This document shows, one piece after another, positions 6,115 to 13,812 of a stretch of DNA of 17,352 nucleotides (position 1 is the stretch's first letter; every line of letters begins with the position of its first letter). The notes beneath the pieces are model-generated. The model did not search any database, had not been told where the DNA came from, and saw nothing but the letters and a program-made list of their open reading frames with translations. The position numbers and the translations under genes were made by a program. The DNA comes from Sediminibacterium ginsengisoli (GTDB taxonomy: Bacteria; Bacteroidota; Bacteroidia; Chitinophagales; Chitinophagaceae), in assembly GCA_945860335.1 (NCBI GenBank), contig CAMAQW010000016.1, forward strand, positions 1 through 17,352, in the 5' to 3' direction.

Positions 6115-7470
6115 TTATAATAAAAATTTATTGTAAGCAATAAGTAATAATTCTTTCATGATTGATGCATTGCTTGCGTCATTAACAATGATAAAATTTT
6201 CTGGATCTGTTTTCCCTTTAACAATAGCAATGATTTTATTGTTCAGATACATTTCTTTCATTTCATGGTTCCAAAAACTTTGTATGGTAAACCGTTCTCC
6301 TCTTATTTTTCCTGTTAGTTGATAATCGTAAGTGACTTGAAATGGAAAGTCTTTTTTACTCACTTTGGCAATGGAGCTACTATCCATGCCGTTGGTTGTT
6401 TTGTCTAAATAAACTTGTTTGTTAGGGTCACCTATATTTTTATTAATGCCAAAAATGGCGGCTGTATCTTTTCCTTCTAACATTAAGTGTACTTCGCCTG
6501 ATAAAAAATCAGAGAAAAGTTCTTTTTTACTGGATGCTGTGCTATATGGATCTATTTCTGTTGCAATTTTTAGGGTGTAATTTTTGTCTTGGTAAACGTC
6601 TCGGCATTCTTGTCTCAAATAAATAAAATCAGAACTTGCGGTATTACCTGTTTCTTTTATTTTTTTAAGTAGTAGTGGTGATGCAGAACTATCAACTAGC
6701 TTTCGTTTCACCCAAATTTCATCAAAGAGCTGTTCGCCCATTCTTAATACTTCTTGGTTGCCTAGTAAACTAAAATTCCAGCTGTCTTTAATGGGGTTAA
6801 CAATTATTTTTGATGTGTTTTTTATGTAACCCATCATAAAATTATCGGCATAATATACTGCTGGCGCTTTGATATCTGCTACCAAGGTTTCATTGTCTGG
6901 ATTGAGTGCCATTTGCAGGCCTACTTGTACGACCGACGCAAAACTTTTTTTAGTCAAAAAAATGTTTTTAGGTCGAATCCCAAATCCTGCCGTTTCGGTA
7001 TTGCTTATTGCAGCAAAAACACTTTGATTGCTCACGATTTCTTGAAGCCCATTTGTGAGAATACAACTTATTTGGAATATGCTTGATGCGGCTGATATGA
7101 TCGTACTATCGGGCGCTTCAAGTGCAGATCCCGTTAAAAAACTAACTGGATCATATTCATATACTTCTATAAATAAATGCCAAGTACTCGTATCAGTAGT
7201 ACTAAATTTTCCAATATTATTTTTTAATGCTTCTGTACTTGTGTAATTTTCTATAGGTAGCGTTTGATTGGAAAATGATAGTTTGTAATATTTATTAAGT
7301 ACTACCGAAAGTTTGTTTTTGATGCTTGATTGAACAGCAGTATCCTCTAAATAGTACATGCTAGGACCAAACATAGAAAAGCTTCTGATCGCCTCTACGA
7401 CTACCTTATTTTGCGCAGGCAGCTTAAAAACGATGCATATAAAAAGAAGTAGGTAAACAAGTTTTTTCAT
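6115..7470 (-). CDS. Secreted protein of unknown function
   Basis: I do not recognise this 451-residue protein. It begins with a clear Sec signal peptide (MKK, then a leucine/isoleucine/phenylalanine core, and a likely cleavage after LPAQ near residue 20), so it is periplasmic or outer-membrane associated. The cut site is not a lipobox. The rest is rich in asparagine, lysine, serine and beta-strand-like segments with no visible repeats, catalytic motif or further membrane helix. A stretch at about 395-425, including GKIRGERFTIQSFWNHEMKE, looks like a strand pair. Its stop codon touches the xth start codon, so it heads a transcript with xth and the DUF4286 gene. A weak TAnnTTTG-like element (TAATTTAG) lies just upstream in the 76-bp gap divergent from the LOG gene. 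Confidence 0.8.
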   Translation of the reverse strand: MKKLVYLLLFICIVFKLPAQNKVVVEAIRSFSMFGPSMYYLEDTAVQSSIKNKLSVVLNKYYKLSFSNQTLPIENYTSTEALKNNIGKFSTTDTSTWHLFIEVYEYDPVSFLTGSALEAPDSTIISAASSIFQISCILTNGLQEIVSNQSVFAAISNTETAGFGIRPKNIFLTKKSFASVVQVGLQMALNPDNETLVADIKAPAVYYADNFMMGYIKNTSKIIVNPIKDSWNFSLLGNQEVLRMGEQLFDEIWVKRKLVDSSASPLLLKKIKETGNTASSDFIYLRQECRDVYQDKNYTLKIATEIDPYSTASSKKELFSDFLSGEVHLMLEGKDTAAIFGINKNIGDPNKQVYLDKTTNGMDSSSIAKVSKKDFPFQVTYDYQLTGKIRGERFTIQSFWNHEMKEMYLNNKIIAIVKGKTDPENFIIVNDASNASIMKELLLIAYNKFLL

Positions 7471-7546
7471 CGTCGGCTAAATTACAACCTGTCCTTTATT
7501 ATTAACAATTTTATTACAAGCCATTCGTTATCATTGTAAGATCATT

Positions 7547-8278
7547 ATGGAAAATACAGAAAGAATCATACCCGCAAAAGAGTTTGTATATCTAGATGGC
7601 CCTAAGCCACGTATCAATGAACTTTGGTTTGCTTGGGACATTTTAACGCAGTTTATTAAAGGGTTTAGAGCGCTTCATTTTTTGGACCCTTGTATTACTG
7701 TTTTTGGATCTGCGCGTTATCAGCCTGATCATCCTTACTATAAAGCGGCTACCGAGTTTGGCAAGCGCATTGCAGCACTGGGTTTTACCACCATGACGGG
7801 TGGCGGTCCGGGTATTATGGAAGCAGCTAACAAGGGTGCTATGGAGGCGGGCGGAAAATCGGTGGGTTGTAATATTAAGCTTCCTTTTGAGCAACAGCCT
7901 AACCCGTACATGCACAAATGGATCACTTTCGATTACTTTTTTATTCGAAAAGTATTGATGGTCAAATATTCTTATGCGTTTGTGATCATGCCAGGTGGTT
8001 TTGGTACCATGGACGAATTTTTTGAAACATTAACCCTTGCTCAAACAGGCGTGATCAACGATTTCCCCATTGTAATTTATGGCAAAGAATATTTTGAGCC
8101 GGTGATGGATATGGTGGATGCTATGATTGTAAAAGGCACGATATCTCCAGAAGATAAAAAATTAATGCTTTTTACAGATGATATTGATGAAGCGATGCAG
8201 TATATACAAGCTTATGTCAAAAAAAATTATACCGTTAAGCCACGCAAAAGATTATGGTGGCTTTTCGAAAAAGTATAA
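7547..8278 (+). CDS. LOG-family (TIGR00730-like) nucleotide hydrolase
   Basis: This 243-residue Rossmann-fold protein carries both family signatures: GGGPGIMEAANKGA (85-98) and PGGFGTMDE (149-157), whose glutamate is catalytic in LOG enzymes, plus FFIRKVLMVKYS (131-142) with the conserved RK pair. It is of the LOG type, often mislabelled lysine decarboxylase; characterised members release a base from cytokinin riboside 5'-monophosphate or related nucleoside monophosphates. About 48 residues precede the core strand ITVFGSAR, as in the longer bacterial branch. It is cytoplasmic. The gene is convergent with the metH operon, with only 12 bp between the stops and no obvious terminator hairpin between them. 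The in vivo substrate is unknown. Confidence 0.93.
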   Translation: MENTERIIPAKEFVYLDGPKPRINELWFAWDILTQFIKGFRALHFLDPCITVFGSARYQPDHPYYKAATEFGKRIAALGFTTMTGGGPGIMEAANKGAMEAGGKSVGCNIKLPFEQQPNPYMHKWITFDYFFIRKVLMVKYSYAFVIMPGGFGTMDEFFETLTLAQTGVINDFPIVIYGKEYFEPVMDMVDAMIVKGTISPEDKKLMLFTDDIDEAMQYIQAYVKKNYTVKPRKRLWWLFEKV

Positions 8279-8290
8279 TGGATGACAACA

Positions 8291-11002
8291 TTATTCAAGT
8301 ACCGGTCTAAGCCAGCGTTCTGCTTCTTCTAGTGGCATATTTTTTCTGGTTGCATAATCCTTTAATTGATCTTGCATAATTTTTCCAAGCCCATAATACG
8401 TGCTTTGTGGATTAGCAAAATACCATCCACATACCGATGATGCAGGATACATGGCCAGATTTTCGGTTAGCTCAATACCAATTGCATCCTTCACATTTAA
8501 AAGTTCAAACAACTTATATTTTTCGGTATGATCGGGACATGCAGGATAACCAGGTGCGGGTCTAATGCCCACATATTTTTCGCCAATGAGTGCTGCGTTA
8601 TCTAATTGTTCTGATGGCGCATAACCCCAATCTGTTTTTCTAGTTTGAAGGTGTAGGTATTCGGCAAAAGCCTCTGCTAGCCTGTCTGCTAGCGCTTGTA
8701 ACATAATTTTATTGTAATCGTCATGCTGCGCTTCAAAGGACTGAATATGTTTTTCAATTCCTTTTATCGTCACTGCAAAGGCACCCATAAAATCTTTTTT
8801 ATTGCTTGAAGCTGGTGCTATAAAGTCTGCTAAAGAAAAATTAGGTTGACCTGGCGCTTTTTTAATTTGTTGTCTTAAAAAAGAAAGCTTTACAGGTTTA
8901 TCTGCTACAACAGTTACATCGTCCTCATCACTGCTAGCTGGCCAAAATCCAATGGTACCATCTGCAGTTAACCATTTTTCTTTAATGATGATATCTAATA
9001 ATGCATTGGCGTCTGCGTATAATTTACTGGCTTCTTTTCCAACAACTTCATCGGTTAAAATCGCAGGAAAATTTCCGTGCATTTCCCAGGTAATAAAAAA
9101 TGGTTTCCAATCTATAAAGTCTCTTAATATTGAAAGGTCAACATTTTTATACAGCTTAGTGCCTGTATAGGTTGGTGTAACGGGTTGATAGGTATCCCAG
9201 TCGATAGCCATTTTATTATTACGTGCGTCTTGATAGGCCAGGTATTCTTTGGTTGGCTTTTTATTGTCAAATTGATCTTTGAGTTTGGCGTAATCATTTT
9301 GCGTATCACTCAAAAATGCAGCTTGCTGATCTTTACTTAATAAAGAACCTGCAACGGTTACACTTCTAGAAGCGTCAAGCACGTGTATCACATCTTGGTA
9401 CTCAGGTGCAATTTTTACAGCCGTATGTATTTTAGATGTGGTTGCACCACCAATGAGTAGTGGTTGTTTCATGCCCCTACGTTTCATTTCTTTTGCGATA
9501 TGCACCATTTCATCGAGTGATGGTGTAATAAGCCCGCTAAGTCCAATGATGTCTACGTTTTCTTTTTGTGCCGCTTCTAAAATTTTATCGGTAGGTACCA
9601 TTACCCCAAGGTCAATGATATCATATCCATTACAACCAAGCACAACACCTACAATGTTTTTACCAATATCATGAACATCGCCTTTTACGGTAGCGAGTAA
9701 TATTTTAGCAGCACCTGCGGCTTCTGTATTGGTTGTACCTGCTGCCAAATGCGCTTGTTTGCGCTCTTCCTTTTCCGCTTCAATAAATGGTGTTAAAACC
9801 GCCACCGATTTTTTCATAACGCGCGCACTTTTTACTACCTGCGGTAAAAACATTTTACCTTCCCCAAATAAATCTCCTACAATATTCATTCCATCCATGA
9901 GGGGCCCTTCAATAACATCAAGTGGCTGCGGATATTTTTGTCTTGCTTCTTCGGTGTCAGCGTCTATGTATTCTGTGATACCATTAATAAGTGCGTGTGC
10001 GAGTCTTTTTTCTACTGGTTCATTTCTCCAAGCCTCATCTTTTATTTCAACCTTACCTTTTGCTTTAACGGTTTCGGCGTGTATAATTAGTTTTTCGGTG
10101 GCCTCGTTGTTATCGTTGTTTTTATTGAGCAGTACGTCTTCACAGAGTTGACGTAATGTTGGTTCAATTTCATCATAGACCACAAGCTGCCCAGCGTTTA
10201 CAATACCCATGCCCATACCCGCTTTAATGGCATGGAATAAAAACACCGAATGTATCGCTTCTCTTACGTGATCATTACCTCTAAATGAAAAAGAAACGTT
10301 GGATACCCCACCACTTACTTTTGTGAGCGGCATTCTTTTTTTAATTTCTCTGGTCGCTTCAATAAAATCGACGGCGTAATTATTATGTTCTTCGATACCG
10401 GTTGCTACTGCAAAAATATTGGGATCAAAAATGATGTCTTCAGGTGGGAAGCCAACTTTTGTTGTTAAAATGTTGTAGGCTCTTTGGCAAATTTCAATTT
10501 TACGGTCCTTGGTATCAGCCTGTCCTATTTCATCAAATGCCATCACAATAACAGCGGCACCATAGGCTTTGCACTTAAATGCTTGTTCAATAAATTTCTC
10601 TTCCCCCTCTTTCATGGAGATAGAGTTCACAATACATTTTCCTTGCACACATTTTAAACCGGCTTCTATAATTTCAAATTTAGAGCTATCAATCATAACC
10701 GGAATTCTAGCAATGTCCGGTTCACTTTGTAGTAAATTCAAAAACGTTGTCATGGCTTCAACACCATCTAGTAGTGCGTCATCCATATTTACGTCGAGCA
10801 CCTGCGCACCACTTTCTACCTGTTGTCTAGCAACAGATAAAGCTTCTTCATATTTATTTTCTCTAATGAGACGTGCAAATTTTTTAGACCCAGTTACATT
10901 GGTTCTTTCTCCAACGTTTACAAAATTGGTTTCGGGTCTAATTACGAGTGGCTCAAGTCCAGCTAGTCTTAAATAGGGTTGTATCGTTATCGTTGAACTC
11001 AT
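8291..11002 (-). CDS. metH: Methionine synthase, folate/cobalamin/reactivation modules
   Basis: This is the C-terminal protein of a two-gene cobalamin-dependent methionine synthase, 903 residues from the ATG at 11002. In order: the pterin (methyl-THF) binding domain from NFVNVGERTNVTGSKKF (26-42) to about 290; the helical cap of the B12 module at about 325-420; the B12 Rossmann domain with the cobalt-ligand motif GDVHDIGKN (H444) and later LSGLITPS and LIGGATTS; and the SAM-dependent activation domain from about 575, with DWKPFFITW and RPAPGYPACPDHTEK (814-828). It moves methyl from methyl-THF to cobalamin to homocysteine. An in-frame TTG at 11026 would add eight residues but overlaps the upstream gene; the ATG, 16 nt after that gene's stop, fits better. 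Confidence 0.95.
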   Translation of the reverse strand: MSSTITIQPYLRLAGLEPLVIRPETNFVNVGERTNVTGSKKFARLIRENKYEEALSVARQQVESGAQVLDVNMDDALLDGVEAMTTFLNLLQSEPDIARIPVMIDSSKFEIIEAGLKCVQGKCIVNSISMKEGEEKFIEQAFKCKAYGAAVIVMAFDEIGQADTKDRKIEICQRAYNILTTKVGFPPEDIIFDPNIFAVATGIEEHNNYAVDFIEATREIKKRMPLTKVSGGVSNVSFSFRGNDHVREAIHSVFLFHAIKAGMGMGIVNAGQLVVYDEIEPTLRQLCEDVLLNKNNDNNEATEKLIIHAETVKAKGKVEIKDEAWRNEPVEKRLAHALINGITEYIDADTEEARQKYPQPLDVIEGPLMDGMNIVGDLFGEGKMFLPQVVKSARVMKKSVAVLTPFIEAEKEERKQAHLAAGTTNTEAAGAAKILLATVKGDVHDIGKNIVGVVLGCNGYDIIDLGVMVPTDKILEAAQKENVDIIGLSGLITPSLDEMVHIAKEMKRRGMKQPLLIGGATTSKIHTAVKIAPEYQDVIHVLDASRSVTVAGSLLSKDQQAAFLSDTQNDYAKLKDQFDNKKPTKEYLAYQDARNNKMAIDWDTYQPVTPTYTGTKLYKNVDLSILRDFIDWKPFFITWEMHGNFPAILTDEVVGKEASKLYADANALLDIIIKEKWLTADGTIGFWPASSDEDDVTVVADKPVKLSFLRQQIKKAPGQPNFSLADFIAPASSNKKDFMGAFAVTIKGIEKHIQSFEAQHDDYNKIMLQALADRLAEAFAEYLHLQTRKTDWGYAPSEQLDNAALIGEKYVGIRPAPGYPACPDHTEKYKLFELLNVKDAIGIELTENLAMYPASSVCGWYFANPQSTYYGLGKIMQDQLKDYATRKNMPLEEAERWLRPVLE

Positions 11003-11018
11003 AAAAATCTTGTTGTGC

Positions 11019-12035
11019 TTAAGCAATTGAAGTAGCTAACGTAGGTTTTTTTCGGGGTGCCATTTTTTTAACATGGTCTGCGATATGTTTGATATGATCT
11101 GGTGTGGTACCGCAGCAACCACCCACAATATTTACAAATCCTTGTCGCGCCCACTCTTCAATAAAGTGTGCTGTTTGATGTGGTGCTTCGTCATATTCGC
11201 CCATCGCATTGGGAAGTCCTGCATTGGGGTATGCCGATGTGTAACAAGAAGCAATTTGGCTTAATTCTTCTATGTGGCTGCGCATTTCAGCGGCACCTAA
11301 TGCACAGTTTAAACCAACACTTAATGGCTCTGCGTGTTTGATAGAAGTATAAAATGCTTCTAGTGTTTGACCACTTAAGGTTCTACCAGATGCATCTGTA
11401 ATGGTACCGCTAATCATGATAGGCAGTTCCGGAATATTATTTTCTCTAAAAAATTCTTTGGCAGCAAATATGGCTGCTTTTGCATTGAGGGTATCAAAAA
11501 TAGTTTCGATAAGTAAAACGTCTACACCACCATCAACCAGTCCTTTAATTTGTTCTTTGTAAGCCACTACTACTTCATCAAAAGTTACGGCTCTAAATCC
11601 AGGATTGTTTACATCGGGAGAAAGGCTGAGTGTTTTATTTAAAGGGCCTATCGCACCTGCTACAAATTTTGCGCCGGCATCTTTATTTTCTTTACTATAC
11701 TCTTCTACTGCACGTCTAGCACATTTTGCAGCAGCTACGTTTAATTCATAAGCGTAGGCCTGCATATCATAATCGGCCATTGCAATAGTGGTACTACTAA
11801 ATGTATTGGTTTCAATAATATCGGCACCCGCTGCTAAATATTGTTTGTGAATACCTACAATGATATCTGGTTGCGTGATGCAGAGCATATCATTGTTGCC
11901 TTTAACATCGGTATGCCAATTTTTAAATTGTTCACCACGGTAATCGGCTTCTTCTAATTTGTGCCGCTGAATCATGGTACCCATGGCACCATCGATTACT
12001 AAAATTCTGTGTTCTAATTCGTTTTTAATACGCAT
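11019..12035 (-). CDS. metH: Methionine synthase, homocysteine S-methyltransferase module
   Basis: This 338-residue protein corresponds to the N-terminal Hcy-binding domain of MetH. It has ILVIDGAMGTMIQRHKLEEADYRG near the start, ETNTFSSTT, and the three zinc-binding cysteines that activate homocysteine: C244 in GLNCALGA and C307-C308 in GGCCGTTP. It ends just after the domain with a short basic linker, and the rest of the enzyme follows as a separate gene 16 nt downstream in another reading frame. The split falls exactly between domains, so it looks like a genuine two-subunit arrangement, as known in other Bacteroidota, not a frameshift. The sequence AGGAG directly abuts the ATG, too close to be a normal Shine-Dalgarno. 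A long structured leader precedes it. Confidence 0.94.
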   Translation of the reverse strand: MRIKNELEHRILVIDGAMGTMIQRHKLEEADYRGEQFKNWHTDVKGNNDMLCITQPDIIVGIHKQYLAAGADIIETNTFSSTTIAMADYDMQAYAYELNVAAAKCARRAVEEYSKENKDAGAKFVAGAIGPLNKTLSLSPDVNNPGFRAVTFDEVVVAYKEQIKGLVDGGVDVLLIETIFDTLNAKAAIFAAKEFFRENNIPELPIMISGTITDASGRTLSGQTLEAFYTSIKHAEPLSVGLNCALGAAEMRSHIEELSQIASCYTSAYPNAGLPNAMGEYDEAPHQTAHFIEEWARQGFVNIVGGCCGTTPDHIKHIADHVKKMAPRKKPTLATSIA

Positions 12036-12203
12036 CTCCTGGATAGTTTACAAATGGTTGATCCACTTATTACATGATCTTGCTAAAAACGTAGGGAGCG
12101 TTAAGGGGGGCGATGCTATCATACGTTTATTAGTTCGATTTTGTTCGAAAGTAGGATTCTACTCGAATGTACAGGCTGAACAATAAACAAATCCGCCTGT
12201 GCA
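12036..12203 (-). promoter_or_regulatory. Structured 5' leader of the metH operon
   Basis: About 168 nt lie between the predicted transcription start region and the metH ATG. Reading the transcript, hairpin A (12203-12168) pairs TGCACAGGC with GCCTGTACA with one mismatch and an 18-nt loop. Hairpin B (12167-12144) follows with no gap and pairs TTCGA and GTAG with CTAC and TCGAA around a 4-nt loop, with a 2-nt bulge. A second TCGAAC copy at 12138-12133 could compete for the same arm. A 24-codon ORF (12122-12048, ATG to TAA) ends 12 nt before metH. I could not match this to SAM, SAH, cobalamin or THF riboswitch consensus by eye. Confidence 0.45.
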
Positions 12204-12208
12204 GGACG

Positions 12209-12216
12209 CAAAGATA
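12209..12216 (-). promoter_or_regulatory. Probable -7 promoter element of the metH operon
   Basis: The minus strand reads TATCTTTG, a full match to TAnnTTTG, 10 bp beyond the stop of the YceI-like gene. No clear -33 TTTG is seen at the usual spacing. A start about 6 nt downstream would place hairpin A at the very 5' end of the transcript. Confidence 0.5.
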
Positions 12217-12225
12217 GGTAAAACC

Positions 12226-13176
12226 CTATAATTGTGTGTAATTACAATTAATTTCTAGGTCTACTTTTTCGGTAACGGCGCTTGCGTCAATCTTAAAATC
12301 TGACATAGTGATGCTCATGGTGGCAGCAGCGGCAATTGTGCCTTTTCGAATGTTTAAGGTTGCGGTGGTTTGAACGGGTTTTGTTACACCATGCATGGTT
12401 AAATTTCCAACAATTTTGGCAGTATACTTGCCCTCTTTGGTGAGGTCAATGCTTTTTATATTTTGAATGGTACCCGTAAAACTTGCTCTTGGATATTTTT
12501 CACTCTCTACATATTCCTCATTAAAATGCGTTTGCATTTCGGCGTACTTAAATTGAAATCCTTTAAATAGTAAACTAAAACGAATCTCGCCTGTCGCGCT
12601 TATTTTACTAGACACTTCGTTGTTAATGGCACTTACATCCGCGTCGGTGGGCGATACAAATTTGATACTCCCTTTTTTTGTGCTAAAACTTACAATGGTA
12701 TCTTTTTGAACTGGCTCAACATTTGCTGTAACTCTTTTTGTGGTATCTGTTTTACCTTTAAATAGTAGCACCGCTTCATTGATTACAACATTATTATCTT
12801 CTGGAAAATAGCCTGCGCAAATTCCTTTGTAAACTATGCTATCAAAGGGTTGTACTGCATCTTGTAAAGCGCTAAATGCAACGGTAATGCTGCCTGTATG
12901 TAGGTCATTTTCAATATTTATTACCCAGTTACCCGCTTCATTTTTTGAGGCTTCTTTTACAATGCCGGAAAGTTCTAATACTTTATCATTGTATTGACTA
13001 CTTGCCGTTTTTTCATTTTGTTTGAAAGCGTCAAGTAATGCATTGATTTCTGTTTTAACGGCTATTTCATTGTTAATGTTACGCTGTGGTTTATGGTATA
13101 TCCACCATGCAAATCCTGCACCAGCAATCACCACAATTACAATGAACCCGATGGTATATTTTATCCAAGCTTTCAT
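12226..13176 (-). CDS. Membrane-anchored OB-fold plus YceI-domain protein
   Basis: This 316-residue protein has three parts. An N-terminal membrane helix (about 8-26, IGFIVIVVIAGAGFAWWIY) anchors it in the inner membrane. Residues about 38-140 resemble the OB-like tRNA_anti-like domain (PF12869 style) found in bacteroidotal envelope proteins, with VLELSGIVKE, NWVINIEN and AGYFPEDNNVVINEAVL. Residues about 160-316 are a YceI-like lipocalin fold, with the typical GSIKFVSPTD start, FQFKYAEMQTHFNEEYVESEKYPRASFTG, GNLTMHGVTKPV and a final beta strand. YceI folds bind isoprenoid-like or amphiphilic lipids, so a lipid-handling periplasmic role is likely. The ATG at 13176 is preferred over an in-frame TTG at 13185. 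It follows recR by 10 bp. Confidence 0.85.
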   Translation of the reverse strand: MKAWIKYTIGFIVIVVIAGAGFAWWIYHKPQRNINNEIAVKTEINALLDAFKQNEKTASSQYNDKVLELSGIVKEASKNEAGNWVINIENDLHTGSITVAFSALQDAVQPFDSIVYKGICAGYFPEDNNVVINEAVLLFKGKTDTTKRVTANVEPVQKDTIVSFSTKKGSIKFVSPTDADVSAINNEVSSKISATGEIRFSLLFKGFQFKYAEMQTHFNEEYVESEKYPRASFTGTIQNIKSIDLTKEGKYTAKIVGNLTMHGVTKPVQTTATLNIRKGTIAAAATMSITMSDFKIDASAVTEKVDLEINCNYTQL

Positions 13177-13186
13177 ACTGTACAAT

Positions 13187-13801
13187 TTATTTTACGTATT
13201 GACCTACCGGTAATCTGTTGGTTATACTTCTAGCAAGCGTCATTTCATCTGCGTATTCTAGTTCGCCACCAAAAGCAATGCCTCTAGCAATGGTGGTTAC
13301 CTTACAGCCAAGTGGTGCTATCTTTTTTTGTATGTAATAGATGGTGGTATCCCCCTGAATGGTGGGATTAAGGGCAAATAATATTTCTTCGGTGCTTTCT
13401 TTTTCTATTCTAGTAATTAGGCCCTCAATATTTAGTTGCTCTGGCCCAACACCATCTAAAGGTGAAATAATACCGCCAAGTACATGGTAAGTACCATTAA
13501 ACTGACCGGTGCTTTCTATGGCAATCACATCTCTAATATTTTCAACCACACAAATGATTTGCTGGTTGCGCGCACTATTAGCGCATATCGAGCAAATATT
13601 GCCATCACTAATATTATAACAGCGCTGACAAAACTTAATTTCGTTGCGCATTTTTTTGATGGTATCACCAAACATGGTAACATCTTCGGTGTCCTGCTTA
13701 AGTAAATGCAAAACGAGGCGTAAGGCTGTTTTTTTTCCAATACCAGGCAGCTTGGCAAATTGGGCCACTGCATTTTCAAGTAAGGAAGAAGGTAGTTGCA
13801 T
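13187..13801 (-). CDS. recR: Recombination mediator protein RecR
   Basis: This 204-residue protein is canonical in length. In order it shows the helix-hairpin-helix LPGIGKKTALRLVLHLL (18-34), a zinc finger CQRC...CSIC with cysteines 58, 61, 70 and 73, the Toprim domain from ICVVENIRDVIAIESTGQFNG through HVLGGIISPLDGVGP, and the C-terminal FALNPTIQGDTTIYYI motif. RecR forms a ring clamp that works with RecO (and RecF) to load RecA onto SSB-coated gaps. It is tightly packed between the Ig-like lipoprotein gene (11 bp upstream) and the OB/YceI gene (10 bp downstream), with the helicase-nuclease gene at the head of the cluster, suggesting shared transcription of DNA repair functions. Confidence 0.97.
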   Translation of the reverse strand: MQLPSSLLENAVAQFAKLPGIGKKTALRLVLHLLKQDTEDVTMFGDTIKKMRNEIKFCQRCYNISDGNICSICANSARNQQIICVVENIRDVIAIESTGQFNGTYHVLGGIISPLDGVGPEQLNIEGLITRIEKESTEEILFALNPTIQGDTTIYYIQKKIAPLGCKVTTIARGIAFGGELEYADEMTLARSITNRLPVGQYVK

Positions 13802-13812
13802 ACGTTTTTAAT

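Noticed and set aside
9729..10151. 140-codon and similar plus-strand frames within the metH genes (also 10569-10976)
   Set aside because: Shadows of a long, unambiguous minus-strand gene; serine- and cysteine-rich translations with no recognisable domain.
11003..11026. Frameshift that broke a single metH gene, or a TTG start at 11026
   Set aside because: Both halves begin and end at domain borders with all motifs intact, and split metH is known in this phylum. The TTG would overlap the upstream gene by 8 bp and adds residues not expected for the family; the ATG at 11002 is better.
12036..12225. Cobalamin or SAM riboswitch upstream of metH
   Set aside because: I looked for a B12-box-like core and for SAM/SAH aptamer cores and did not see them. 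The region is listed only as a structured leader of unknown class; a covariance model scan would settle it.
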